This document shows, in pieces, positions 28,143-36,728 of a DNA stretch of 64,000 nt. Within the stretch, counting starts at the first letter, position 1, and the number at the start of each line of letters is the position of its first letter. Origin of the DNA: Nitrosomonas sp. (GTDB lineage Bacteria > Pseudomonadota > Gammaproteobacteria > Burkholderiales > Nitrosomonadaceae); assembly GCA_024281825.1 (NCBI GenBank), contig JAMWZY010000009.1, forward strand, positions 1 through 64,000, written 5' to 3'. Below the pieces are notes generated by a model. The model saw nothing but the letters and a program-made list of their open reading frames with translations, searched no databases and was not told the DNA's origin. The translations under genes and the position numbers were made by a program.

Positions 28143-28949
28143 CTAATTGGTATAATGATAAATCGGTTTGTCAGGCGTACCTGCTGACACGGTCAATACT
28201 TCATAGCCACTTTCAGTCACTAAAATAGTATGCTCCCATTGCGCTGACAAACTACCGTCTTTGGTGGTAATGGTCCAGCCATCTGGCATGTGCCGAATAC
28301 CTGCTTTACCGGCATTGATCATCGGTTCAATGGTAAAAATCATCCCTGATTTTAATTCCATCCCCGTTCCAGGCTTACCGTAGTGAAGCACCTGTGGATC
28401 TTCATGAAATTTTATACCAATACCATGTCCGCAAAATTCCCTCACCACACTATATCCGACGCCTTCAGCCAATTTCTGAATAGCATGGCCAATATCACCC
28501 AGTTTTTTGCCTGGCTCGACCTGTTCAATGCCACGCCACATGGCTTCATAAGTCACTTCGCATAAGCGTTTGGCTTGAATTGATGGCTCTCCCACGTAAT
28601 ACATACGACTCGTATCGCCGTGATAGCCTTGATAAATCACGGTAATATCGATATTGACGATGTCGCCATTCTTTAATTTTTTATTTCCTGGAACGCCGTG
28701 ACAAATCTGGTTGTTAATCGAAGTACAAATCGATTTCGGGTAAGGGGAATGCCCGGATGGCGCGTAATTAAGTGGCGCGGGAATAGTTTTCTGCACATCG
28801 ACCATATAGCGATGGCATAACGTATCTAGCTCTTCGGTAGTAATGCCCGAAACGACGAAAGGCGTTATATAATCAAGAACTTCTGATGCCAATCGACCAG
28901 CGATCCGCATCATCTCGATTTCTTTGGGTGTTTTTATTGAAACTGACAT
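28143..28949 (-). CDS. map: Methionine aminopeptidase, type I
   Basis: A 268-residue metalloprotease that removes the initiator methionine. Metal ligands are visible: both aspartates in VNIDITVIYQGYHGDTSRMY, the histidine in FCGHGIGIKFHEDPQV, and glutamates in FTIEPMI and WEHTILVTESG. No N-terminal extension is present, which marks type Ia. It leads the map-rph-rdgB run on the minus strand; an SPOR-like gene ends up lying upstream (29008). Confidence 0.96.
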   Translation of the reverse strand: MSVSIKTPKEIEMMRIAGRLASEVLDYITPFVVSGITTEELDTLCHRYMVDVQKTIPAPLNYAPSGHSPYPKSICTSINNQICHGVPGNKKLKNGDIVNIDITVIYQGYHGDTSRMYYVGEPSIQAKRLCEVTYEAMWRGIEQVEPGKKLGDIGHAIQKLAEGVGYSVVREFCGHGIGIKFHEDPQVLHYGKPGTGMELKSGMIFTIEPMINAGKAGIRHMPDGWTITTKDGSLSAQWEHTILVTESGYEVLTVSAGTPDKPIYHYTN

Positions 28950-29007
28950 TTTATTTAACTGAATTGAACAATCTATCTATGATACAAGGTATGAGCTGTT
29001 TCCTATT

Positions 29008-29601
29008 TCAATCTTTACATTGAACAGCAGTCAATTGTGTACCTTCAAATTGCTCAACAACCTTATGCATTTGCTCTTGGATAATAGAACTCGACTGCTG
29101 GATGATCATTTTTTTTAATTCAACTTCGGATTCTTCTATCACCGCATTGGCTATTCCTTTTTTTACGAGATCTTCTAATTGCTTCTGCGCTTCTTGTTTA
29201 TCATCATACATACCAACGGAAATGGTATTCTTCCAACGCTCCTCAGGCTTCTTGATTCGAAAACTGGCGATACCGAAATTACGCAGTTTATTAATCATGC
29301 GATTGGTTGCTTCTTTGTTGGGCAATGATGGAATAAACAACAGATATTTCACAGCATTGCCAATACTCTCCCACTCGTAAGATAAGTCTGGATAAAATTC
29401 TGCCATCACAGTTTCCGAGTATTGTATCTGTTCTTCATAAAAATTACCCCATTGCAAACAGCCATCATTGACTGGTACTAATACAATTTTTTCAGAATTA
29501 AGCGCTATTGGAGCGCTTAGTTGCTTTTTTTCCAAGAAAAATGACGCAACAACGAAAAACAAACTATTGATCAATAGCAAAATAATTAGGACTGTTTTCA
29601 T
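29008..29601 (-). CDS. Membrane-anchored SPOR-like protein, unknown function
   Basis: A 197-residue protein with one N-terminal membrane span (residues 4-22, VLIILLLINSLFFVVASFF). A region of about 70 residues follows, with VKYLLFIPSLPNKEATNRMI then NKLRNFGIASFRI and TISVGMYDDKQEAQKQLEDLVKKGI. This two-repeat pattern resembles SPOR domains, which bind denuded peptidoglycan glycans. The C-terminus is helical (VELKKMIIQQSSSIIQEQ). It lies 58 bp upstream of map on the same strand. Role in cell division or envelope is possible but not shown. Confidence 0.6.
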   Translation of the reverse strand: MKTVLIILLLINSLFFVVASFFLEKKQLSAPIALNSEKIVLVPVNDGCLQWGNFYEEQIQYSETVMAEFYPDLSYEWESIGNAVKYLLFIPSLPNKEATNRMINKLRNFGIASFRIKKPEERWKNTISVGMYDDKQEAQKQLEDLVKKGIANAVIEESEVELKKMIIQQSSSIIQEQMHKVVEQFEGTQLTAVQCKD

Positions 29602-29720
29602 TGAGAAATAAAATATTGAATCATAAAAACCTGATTAATTTTGTTGTTAAGGTCTTTTTGCCTTGTTAAAATACAACGTTTTTCCAATGCTTGCCAACTT
29701 TTGAGAGCTCTAAAGACGGA

Positions 29721-30431
29721 ATGAATATTATGAACATAATTAAAGTAATAACAGTAGTAATTGCAGTATTGACAATGGTTACACCACTTTTAGCAGAAGA
29801 TACTAACACTGCTGACGACAACAGCAATAGTGAAAATACAGCAGTTTCATCAGAAGCTAACACAGCCCCTGCAGCGCCTGCGACAGCCCAAGAAATTGCT
29901 TCCGGTGTATGCGCAGGATGCCATAATGCAGACGGCAATAGCATTATTCCAGCCAATCCGATTTTAGCAGGACAACATGCCGAATATCTTTCTAAACAGT
30001 TACTCGATTTTAAAGCGACTGAGAATGAACCCGCAAAACGGAATAGCCCCGTAATGTCAGCGATGGTCGCTACACTTTCACAAGATGATATGAAAAAACT
30101 AAGTGAATATTATGCCCAACAGAAAATGATACCCAGTCAAATAGAAGCAGAGGCAAAACTTCTTGAAACAGGAAAAATTCTGTATCACGGTGGCAATATT
30201 GAAAATGGTGTTCCCGCCTGTGCAAGTTGCCACGGACCCAAAGGCGCAGGAATTCCTCCTCGCTACCCTGCACTTGCTGGACAACATGCAGAATACACAC
30301 ATACCCAGTTAAGCCTATTTAATACAGGTGATCGCGCTAATGACAACGGTGTAATGCAAAAAGTAATTACTCGCATGAGTGGCTCAGAGAAACGTGCCGT
30401 ATCAGCCTATATTGCTTCAATGCGCCCATAG
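29721..30431 (+). CDS. Cytochrome c4 (dihaem)
   Basis: A periplasmic dihaem cytochrome of 236 residues from the ATG at 29721; the signal peptide ends about residue 25 (TPLLAED). A linker rich in Asn, Ser and Ala (about 26-57) precedes two cytochrome c domains, with CAGCH and CASCH haem-binding motifs. Downstream methionine ligands are likely in NSPVMSAMVATL and NGVMQKVITRMSG. The repeated LAGQHAEYLSKQL and LAGQHAEYTHTQL blocks show the internal duplication of c4. It would pass electrons to a terminal oxidase or reductase and needs the Ccm system encoded at 48.5-56 kb. The bidirectional terminator at 30448 follows it. Confidence 0.92.
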   Translation: MNIMNIIKVITVVIAVLTMVTPLLAEDTNTADDNSNSENTAVSSEANTAPAAPATAQEIASGVCAGCHNADGNSIIPANPILAGQHAEYLSKQLLDFKATENEPAKRNSPVMSAMVATLSQDDMKKLSEYYAQQKMIPSQIEAEAKLLETGKILYHGGNIENGVPACASCHGPKGAGIPPRYPALAGQHAEYTHTQLSLFNTGDRANDNGVMQKVITRMSGSEKRAVSAYIASMRP

Positions 30432-30447
30432 CTGTGATTGCATCATC

Positions 30448-30478
30448 AAAAAAGGCAGCTAAATTAGCTGCCTTTTTT
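30448..30478. terminator. Bidirectional intrinsic terminator
   Basis: A perfect stem (ggcagctaa / ttagctgcc, 30454-30472, one-base centre) is flanked by six A on the left and six T on the right. It lies between the convergent cytochrome c4 and hemL genes and can stop transcription from both sides. Confidence 0.92.
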
Positions 30479-30493
30479 ATTACATATCTACCG

Positions 30494-31792
30494 TTATTGA
30501 TTCCAATAACTAAAAACCTTATCGGCTGCAGCAAAAGTTTTATTCAGTTCAACGTCACCGTGCATTGATGAAACGAATCCTGCTTCAAATGCTGAAGGAG
30601 CAAAATAAACACCTTCTTGCAACATGGCGTGAAAGAATCGATTAAATGCAGCTTTATCGCACTGCATGACCTCGGCAAAACTGGTAGGAATTGTTTCTGA
30701 GAAATAGATGCCAAACATTCCTCCAATCGATTGCGCACAAAAATCGATATCGTATCTTTGTGCCGCAGTTGTTAATCCTTCTGTTAACCGCTGCGTCATT
30801 TCCGTTAATTTTTCATAAAAACCAGGCGCTTGAATCAATTTAAGCGTAGCTAACCCCGCCGCCACCGCAACAGGATTCCCTGACAATGTTCCTGCTTGAT
30901 AAACAGGCCCCAACGGCGCCAAACATTGCATGATCTCACGGCGCCCACCAAAAGCCGCCATTGGCATCCCACCGCCAATCACTTTACCCAAAGCAGTTAA
31001 ATCGGGCTTGATCTTATAAAGCCCTTGTGCGCAAGTTAAGCCGACACGAAATCCTGTCATGACTTCGTCGAAAATCAAAACACTACCATTCTGCGTACAC
31101 AATGCACGTAATTTTTGCAGAAAATCTGCTTTAGGGGCAATTAAATTCATATTCCCGGCCACCGGCTCAACGATCACAGCGGCAATCTCCTTACCCCATT
31201 GGTTAAAAGCTTGCTCCACGCTCGTGATATCGTTGTAATCCAATACAATGGTATGCCCCGCAGTTTCTGCGGGTACTCCAGCCGAACTTGGATTACCAAA
31301 AGTCAACGCACCGGATCCTGCTTTAACGAGTAAAGAATCATCATGGCCGTGATAACAACCTTCAAATTTAACAATTTTGCTACGTCCTGTAAAACCCCGC
31401 GCTAAACGAATAACACTCATACCTGCCTCGGTACCCGAGCTGACCAGGCGCACCTGTTCGATCGATGGCAATAATTGACAAATTAGTTGCGCAATGTCCA
31501 ATTCGGCTTCGGTTGGAGCGCCATACGTTAAACCATTTTGTGCAGCAGCTTGTACTGCTTTAACCACTTCTGGATGAGCATGCCCTAAAATTAATGGCCC
31601 CCAGGAACCGACGTAATCCACATAAGATTTTCCGTCAGCATCCCAGAAATAAGCACCCTCACCTCGTTGGAAAAAAACCGGCTCACCTCCCACCGATTTA
31701 AACGCCCGCACCGGAGAATTAACACCCCCAGGAATATAGCGCTGTGATAATTCGAATAATTGCTGATTACGTGAAGTCATTTCGTTACTCAT
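30494..31792 (-). CDS. hemL: Glutamate-1-semialdehyde 2,1-aminomutase
   Basis: A 432-residue PLP enzyme that makes 5-aminolevulinate from glutamate-1-semialdehyde, the entry to haem synthesis by the C5 pathway. Conserved blocks include [47 protein letters not shown] and the PLP-lysine motif [20 protein letters not shown]. The length is standard. thiE and thiD lie upstream on the same strand (thiE ends 22 bp before the hemL start). Haem demand is high in a cytochrome-rich cell. Confidence 0.97.
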   Translation of the reverse strand: MSNEMTSRNQQLFELSQRYIPGGVNSPVRAFKSVGGEPVFFQRGEGAYFWDADGKSYVDYVGSWGPLILGHAHPEVVKAVQAAAQNGLTYGAPTEAELDIAQLICQLLPSIEQVRLVSSGTEAGMSVIRLARGFTGRSKIVKFEGCYHGHDDSLLVKAGSGALTFGNPSSAGVPAETAGHTIVLDYNDITSVEQAFNQWGKEIAAVIVEPVAGNMNLIAPKADFLQKLRALCTQNGSVLIFDEVMTGFRVGLTCAQGLYKIKPDLTALGKVIGGGMPMAAFGGRREIMQCLAPLGPVYQAGTLSGNPVAVAAGLATLKLIQAPGFYEKLTEMTQRLTEGLTTAAQRYDIDFCAQSIGGMFGIYFSETIPTSFAEVMQCDKAAFNRFFHAMLQEGVYFAPSAFEAGFVSSMHGDVELNKTFAAADKVFSYWNQ

Positions 31793-31814
31793 AAAAGGTT
31801 AGAAAAATTTTGCT

Positions 31815-32480
31815 TCATCTTACTAATTGAACATCCTTAAAAAGCTGCACCAATTGCTTTGTCCTCAATTGAATATCGCGCGTATTGAACAAATCATCAC
31901 TTACCGCAATTGCAGCACAGCCAGATTGAATAACTGCTGTTGCGTTGGTTAAGCGAATACCACCAATGCCGACAATTGGAATAGCGATTTGCTTTCTTGC
32001 TTGATCTACCCAATCTACAGTAACCTTTACTGCGTCAGGCTTAGTAGCAGAAGAAAAAAAAGCGCCAAATGCTACATAATCTGCGCAGAATCGTTGTGCT
32101 TGTAGTGCCAGATCCAACCGGTTGTAGCATGATATTCCTAAGATTTTATCGTACCCAATCAACCGCTCTTTTACTTCACATCGTACCAGATCATCTTGTC
32201 CCAAATGCACGCCGTCTGCATCGATTTCGAGTGCTAGATCTAAATCATCATTCACAATCATAGGTACTTGATAGCTTCTACATAGCGACAGCAAAGCTTG
32301 TGCTTGTTCTCGAAGCAAACCACAGTTCGCGGATTTATTGCGATATTGCAGCAATTTCACACCACCTTGCAATACTTTCTGAACCTTATCGACTAATTCC
32401 TCGGTTCGCATCATATCTGGGGTAATCGCATACAATCCGTTAATGATTGAGGGATGTAATTGTTGCTGTTGCCTTGCCAC
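31815..32480 (-). CDS. thiE: Thiamine-phosphate synthase
   Basis: Couples HMP-pyrophosphate and thiazole phosphate to give thiamine phosphate. Family blocks are GLYAITPD, LLQYRNKSANCG, MIVNDDLDLALEIDADGVHL followed by GQDD, ISCYN, YVAFGAFFSSATKPDA and VGIGGIRLTNA. The GTG at 32480 is chosen because AAGAGG lies six bases before it; the ATG at 32501 has no ribosome-binding site. Either way it overlaps the end of thiD (by 41 or 62 bases), so the two are coupled. A longer frame reaching to 32696 is an overlap artefact. Confidence 0.93.
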   Translation of the reverse strand: MARQQQQLHPSIINGLYAITPDMMRTEELVDKVQKVLQGGVKLLQYRNKSANCGLLREQAQALLSLCRSYQVPMIVNDDLDLALEIDADGVHLGQDDLVRCEVKERLIGYDKILGISCYNRLDLALQAQRFCADYVAFGAFFSSATKPDAVKVTVDWVDQARKQIAIPIVGIGGIRLTNATAVIQSGCAAIAVSDDLFNTRDIQLRTKQLVQLFKDVQLVR

Positions 32481-33303
32481 TATCAACCTCTTCTTGTTCA
32501 TTTGTTCGAAAAAAGCGATCCGGAATGTATTGCCCTTTACCAGGACAAAATCCTGCTTGCAAAGTTTGCCAAGTATATTGTTGTGCTTTGACAATACTAT
32601 CGTTGATGGATAATCCTCGCGCAAGTTGTGCTGCAATCGCAGATGCCAAGGTACAACCCGAACCATGATAGCTTGCGTCAAGCCTCTCCCATTCATCAGT
32701 CTTTATTTGGCCTGTGGCAGAATAAAAGGTATTTTTTACATTGTGTGAATTTTCGTGTGTGCCTGTTATTAATACATGCCTACATCCGGTATCCAATAAT
32801 CGTTGTGCGCAAATAGACAAGTCGAGCTGACTTCCTGAGCAGTCTGATTCGTACTGTGCGAACCGCCGCGCTTCCAAGCTATTGGGTGTCAATACGGTGA
32901 CTCGCGGCAATAATAATTCGCGCATTGCATCAACCATCCGTTCATCGGTTAGCTGATCCCCTCGCCCTGAAGCCAAAATGGGGTCCATGACTAGCGGTAT
33001 CTCAGGATAATCCGAAACAATTGCAGCAATTGCTGCAATTGTTTCCACGCTGCCCAACAAACCGAGTTTAAATGCACTAACTGGCATATCTTGCAGCACT
33101 ATTCGCGCTTGCGCAGTGATCCACGCCGCATCGAGCGGCATAAGATCCACTACGCCCACGGTATCTTGAATCGTGATCGCAGTAATGACGGACAGTGGAT
33201 GACAACCGATACTTGCGATAGTCAACATATCGGCCTGAATACCCGCCCCCCCGGTAGGATCACTGGCTGCAAAAGAAAGTACAATTGGGGGTGGCTGTAA
33301 CAT
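32440..33303 (-). CDS. thiD: Hydroxymethylpyrimidine (phosphate) kinase
   Basis: A 287-residue ribokinase-fold enzyme that phosphorylates HMP and HMP-phosphate for thiamine synthesis. Typical blocks are LSFAASDPTGGAGIQADMLT (residues 9-28), FKLGLLGSVETI, MDPILASGRGDQL, TPNSLEARRF, HVLITGTHE and the catalytic YHGSGCTLASAIAAQLARG (about 228-246). It overlaps thiE at its 3' end and is divergent from the rubredoxin gene. No TPP riboswitch is recognisable in the 57-bp gap. Confidence 0.95.
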   Translation of the reverse strand: MLQPPPIVLSFAASDPTGGAGIQADMLTIASIGCHPLSVITAITIQDTVGVVDLMPLDAAWITAQARIVLQDMPVSAFKLGLLGSVETIAAIAAIVSDYPEIPLVMDPILASGRGDQLTDERMVDAMRELLLPRVTVLTPNSLEARRFAQYESDCSGSQLDLSICAQRLLDTGCRHVLITGTHENSHNVKNTFYSATGQIKTDEWERLDASYHGSGCTLASAIAAQLARGLSINDSIVKAQQYTWQTLQAGFCPGKGQYIPDRFFRTNEQEEVDSGKATATITSLNH

Positions 33304-33360
33304 GAATTAATACCGTAAAATAGCGGCCTATTTTAACCGAAAAGGAAGTGACTATCTATC

Positions 33361-33549
33361 ATGTCTACAGCAGAGAATCCCGAATACCATCGCTACATGT
33401 GTTTAATTTGTGGTTATATTTACGATGAAGCGCTTGGTTCTCCCGACGAAGGAATACCTCCCGGCACACGCTGGCAAGATGTACCGATTAATTGGACTTG
33501 CCCGGAATGCGGCGCACGTAAAGAAGATTTTGAAATGGTAAAGGTATAA
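33361..33549 (+). CDS. Rubredoxin
   Basis: A 62-residue one-iron electron carrier. The four iron ligands are in CLICGYIYDEA (Cys15 and Cys18) and CPECGARKEDFE (Cys48 and Cys51), with the conserved GIPPGTRWQDVP loop between. AAGGAAG precedes the ATG. gloA starts three bases after its stop, so they are co-transcribed. Confidence 0.95.
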   Translation: MSTAENPEYHRYMCLICGYIYDEALGSPDEGIPPGTRWQDVPINWTCPECGARKEDFEMVKV

Positions 33550-33552
33550 ATA

Positions 33553-33948
33553 ATGCGTATCCTGCATACCATGTTGCGCGTGGGCAATTTGGAAAAATCG
33601 CTGGATTTTTATACGCAAGTGCTAGGCATGCAATTACTGCGGCGCAAGGAGTATCCTGAAGGCAAATTCACGCTTGCATTTATCGGTTATCAAAATGAAG
33701 CGGATGGAGCCGTATTGGAATTGACCCATAACTGGGATACATCATTTTACGATTTAGGTAATGCTTTTGGCCATATCGCCATTGAAGTCGAAAATGCCTA
33801 TCAAGCCTGTGAAAATGTTAAGAAACTAGGTGGCAAAGTCACTCGCGAAGCTGGCCCAATGAAACATGGTGCGACAGTAATTGCTTTTGTCGAAGATCCG
33901 GATGGTTATAAAATTGAGTTTATACAGAAAAAACCGGCTAATTTTTAA
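33553..33948 (+). CDS. gloA: Lactoylglutathione lyase (glyoxalase I)
   Basis: A 131-residue metalloenzyme that isomerises the methylglyoxal-glutathione adduct. Metal ligands fit the family: His5 in [15 protein letters not shown], Glu in AVLELTHNW, His in FGHIAIEV and Glu in DGYKIEFIQ. It follows the rubredoxin gene by 3 bp, with AAAGG before the ATG. Together with the frm genes it gives the cell two glutathione-dependent aldehyde detoxification routes. Confidence 0.96.
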   Translation: MRILHTMLRVGNLEKSLDFYTQVLGMQLLRRKEYPEGKFTLAFIGYQNEADGAVLELTHNWDTSFYDLGNAFGHIAIEVENAYQACENVKKLGGKVTREAGPMKHGATVIAFVEDPDGYKIEFIQKKPANF

Positions 33949-33985
33949 TATCATCCATATTAGCCAGTGTCTGTTTTCCTGTTTT

Positions 33986-34690
33986 TTATCCATGCAACAA
34001 AAAAATAGTTGGAATCTTATGAATATCGGGTAATGACAGCCGCCACTCACGAATGGTTTTAGTCGCAATCATTTCATTATCGGCTGTCATATGACTTGCA
34101 ATGCAAAGATTTGTTTTTTCAGTGCAAAATTTGATTAATTGCTCCAATAGCTTTTTATTGCGATAAGGAGTTTCAATAAAAATTTGTGTTTGATCATGTT
34201 GAATCGATTGCTTTTCCAGCAGCAGAATCTTTTCAACTTGGGCGGTACTATCAATGGGCAAATAACCATGAAATGCAAAGCACTGCCCATTTAATCCCGA
34301 GGCCATCAATGCCAGTGAAACCGATGATGGTCCGACCAATGGTATAACGTTAATATTATTTTGATGCGCTAAGCGAATTAATTCAGCACCGGGATCAGCG
34401 ATAGCCGGACACCCTGCTTCAGACAACAATCCGACATCATGCCCCGCAAATAATGGGTCAAGTAAAGTAAATAAATCATTACGATGAGTATGCTCATTGA
34501 GCTCCTGTAGCTGCAATGTTTGTAACGTGTGTTGAGTGTTAATTTTCTTTAAAAATTGGCGTGCCGTTTTAGGATGTTCCACAATAAAATACTCAATCTC
34601 TGCAACTCGGTGTTGCACCAATTGCGGTAATACCCAAGCAATATCCGCCGGGCTAATAGGTGTAGGAACTAAATAAAGCTTGCCCGTCAT
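33986..34690 (-). CDS. SAM-dependent tetrapyrrole-methylase-fold protein (RsmI-like)
   Basis: A 234-residue protein of the RsmI family. It has the N-terminal GKLYLVPTPIS, the block VGLLSEAGCPAIADPGAELI (about 95-114) that is strongly conserved in RsmI, and VIPLVGPSSVSLALMASGL. RsmI proper methylates the 2'-O of C1402 in 16S rRNA and is about 280-290 residues. This shorter form matches the paralogue often annotated simply as SAM-dependent methyltransferase. The target is therefore uncertain. It lies 14 bp downstream of apaG on the same strand and is convergent with gloA. Confidence 0.8.
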   Translation of the reverse strand: MTGKLYLVPTPISPADIAWVLPQLVQHRVAEIEYFIVEHPKTARQFLKKINTQHTLQTLQLQELNEHTHRNDLFTLLDPLFAGHDVGLLSEAGCPAIADPGAELIRLAHQNNINVIPLVGPSSVSLALMASGLNGQCFAFHGYLPIDSTAQVEKILLLEKQSIQHDQTQIFIETPYRNKKLLEQLIKFCTEKTNLCIASHMTADNEMIATKTIREWRLSLPDIHKIPTIFLLHG

Positions 34691-34704
34691 TTACAAATTA
34701 GATG

Positions 34705-35088
34705 CTAATGCAAAACTCTGGGCGCACTGAGAATGAATTCTGGAATATCCACATCGAATTGAACGCCATCCTCTGTTGTCATTTGATAGCTGCCTTTCAT
34801 GGATCCCACTGGAGTTGAGATCACTGTTCCACTCGTATATTCAAAACTATCGCCAGGCTTGAGCAGCGGTTGTTCACCTACCACACCTAAACCACGTACC
34901 TCCTGAGAAGTACCATCGCCGTTCATGATAATCCAAGAACGACTGATCAGTTGCGCGGTTACGTTTCCAATATTGGCAATTGTGATGGTATACGCAAATA
35001 CATAGCGATCGGAATCTTCATCCGACTGATCGGACAAATATGCAGTGCGTATGTTGATCCCTATCTCATATTTCTTTTCTTCATCCAT
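34705..35088 (-). CDS. apaG: ApaG (DUF525) protein
   Basis: A 127-residue ApaG protein with an FnIII-like fold. The ATG at 35088 gives the normal family length and N-terminus (MDEEKKYEIGINIRTAYLSD); the open frame extends to 35259 but that would overlap the start of rpe. Conserved blocks are YVFAYTITIANIGNVTAQLI, the glycine-rich RSWIIMNGDG, GEQPLLKPGDSFEYTSG and GSMKGSYQM. ApaG is linked to cobalt/magnesium tolerance in some bacteria; its molecular role is unresolved. It is divergent from rpe. Confidence 0.92.
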   Translation of the reverse strand: MDEEKKYEIGINIRTAYLSDQSDEDSDRYVFAYTITIANIGNVTAQLISRSWIIMNGDGTSQEVRGLGVVGEQPLLKPGDSFEYTSGTVISTPVGSMKGSYQMTTEDGVQFDVDIPEFILSAPRVLH

Positions 35089-35243
35089 TTTTTTCAGATA
35101 ATTCTTCTTAAATTTTTCCAACAGTCTATATTCAAATGATCGCATAACAGTCATCGATATGAGACACAATAAATCTTCTTCACTTTTATGATTAGCCCAT
35201 GATTTAGAGTTAGAATAGCAAATTTGTTTACGGAGAGATTCAC

Positions 35244-35924
35244 ATGTTTCGCATCGCACCCAGCATACTATCAGCTAATTTCGCCAAACTCGGTGAAGAA
35301 ATCACTGCTGTCATAGATTCAGGCGCAGATATTGTTCACTTTGACGTCATGGATAACCATTATGTTCCGAATCTTACAATTGGTCCTTTGGTTTGTGAAG
35401 CCATCCGCCCAGTCACCACCGCACTTATTGATGTCCATCTGATGGTCAAACCTGTAGACCGCATTATTCCAGATTTCGCCAAAGCAGGGGCCAATATCAT
35501 TTCCTTTCACCCGGAAGCTTCTGATCATATTGATCGTACCATTGGACTTATCAAAGAACAGGGTTGCAAAGCCGGACTGGTATTTAATCCAGCTACGCCA
35601 CTCTATTATTTAGATCATGTATTGGATAAATTAGATTTAATTTTGATCATGTCCGTTAACCCAGGTTTCGGTGGGCAAAAATTCATCCCGGAGGCACTCA
35701 ACAAGCTTCGTACAGTCAGAAAACTTATCAATGAGAGCGGCAATGATATTATGCTAGAAATTGATGGCGGCGTTAAGGTAGATAATATTGCGGAAATTGC
35801 CCGCGCTGGTGCCGACACATTTGTGGCAGGATCAGCCATTTACCAAGCAGGCAAAGACTCTGACCCTCATCGTTATGACAGTATCGTAGCAGCATTTCGT
35901 GCAGAGCTCGCAAAGGTTTCCTAA
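35244..35924 (+). CDS. rpe: Ribulose-phosphate 3-epimerase
   Basis: A 226-residue TIM-barrel metalloenzyme of the pentose phosphate and Calvin cycles. Motifs: [52 protein letters not shown] and the phosphate-binding LEIDGGVK and [18 protein letters not shown] precedes the ATG. It begins the conserved rpe-gph-trpE run. In an autotroph it also serves CO2 fixation. Confidence 0.97.
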   Translation: MFRIAPSILSANFAKLGEEITAVIDSGADIVHFDVMDNHYVPNLTIGPLVCEAIRPVTTALIDVHLMVKPVDRIIPDFAKAGANIISFHPEASDHIDRTIGLIKEQGCKAGLVFNPATPLYYLDHVLDKLDLILIMSVNPGFGGQKFIPEALNKLRTVRKLINESGNDIMLEIDGGVKVDNIAEIARAGADTFVAGSAIYQAGKDSDPHRYDSIVAAFRAELAKVS

Positions 35925-35978
35925 CCTACAAAATCTGAAAGCAATCTTTCTAAGTAATTCGTTATTTTATTTTTCTCA

Positions 35979-36710
35979 ATGAACCCACTATCTTCTTCAC
36001 AAATAACATCCTCGACGCAACGCATTCAATTCCCATTATCTATCCAAGTAGTCATGATCGATTTAGATGGAACCTTACTCGATACCGCGGCAGATCTAGC
36101 TTTATCAGCCAACTTAATGTTAAAAGAGCTTGGCATGCCAGAACAATCGGTGTCCACTATTCAATCATATATCGGTAAAGGCATACAGAAGCTGGTAAAA
36201 CGCACGTTGACTAGCCAATTGGATGGAGAACCCGATACTGCACTTTTTTCCAAAGCTCTACCGATCTATGAAAAATACTACGCTAAACATTTAAGCGACA
36301 ACACTCGCCCCTATCCAGGTGTAGTTGAAGGTATCCAAAGCATGCAGCAAGCTGGCTTCAAATTAGCTTGTATCACCAATAAAGCAGAAGCTTTTACCTT
36401 ACCGTTGCTACGCGCAACCGGTTTATACGATTATTTCGAAATTATTTTATCGGGTGATAGCTTGCCAAAAAAGAAACCCGATCCGATGCCACTTATCCAT
36501 ATTTGCAAACACTTTCAAGTATCGCCCCATGAAGCTTTATTAATCGGAGATTCTCTGAATGATGCAATCGCCGCACGTGCGGCAGGTTGTTCAGTGTTTT
36601 GCGTCCCATATGGTTATAACGAGGGGCGTGATGTTTATGCATTGGATTGCGATGCAGTAGTCGCATCACTAGTTGACGCAACACCATTGATTCGAACTTT
36701 GCAACAATAA
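35979..36710 (+). CDS. gph: Phosphoglycolate phosphatase
   Basis: A 243-residue HAD-family phosphatase that removes 2-phosphoglycolate. The nucleophile motif is VVMIDLDGTLLDTAADLALS; the second motif is ACITNKAEAF; the lysine motif is LPKKKPDPMPL and the last is LIGDSLNDAIAARAAG. The first 25 residues precede the core and have no ribosome-binding site, so a later start is possible. It lies between rpe and trpE, as in many betaproteobacteria. In a Calvin-cycle autotroph it handles the oxygenase product of RuBisCO. Confidence 0.94.
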   Translation: MNPLSSSQITSSTQRIQFPLSIQVVMIDLDGTLLDTAADLALSANLMLKELGMPEQSVSTIQSYIGKGIQKLVKRTLTSQLDGEPDTALFSKALPIYEKYYAKHLSDNTRPYPGVVEGIQSMQQAGFKLACITNKAEAFTLPLLRATGLYDYFEIILSGDSLPKKKPDPMPLIHICKHFQVSPHEALLIGDSLNDAIAARAAGCSVFCVPYGYNEGRDVYALDCDAVVASLVDATPLIRTLQQ

Positions 36711-36728
36711 TTACTTTAGTAACCATAT

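Noticed and set aside
31815..32696. Longer thiE with a 65-residue N-terminal extension
   Set aside because: The extension lies entirely over thiD coding sequence in another frame and precedes the normal start of the ThiE fold.
33304..33360. TPP riboswitch upstream of thiD
   Set aside because: The gap is only 57 bp and lacks the conserved CUGAGA and ACCUGA elements.
34705..35259. 184-residue ApaG
   Set aside because: The first 57 residues would overlap the start and ribosome-binding site of rpe; the 127-residue form matches the family.
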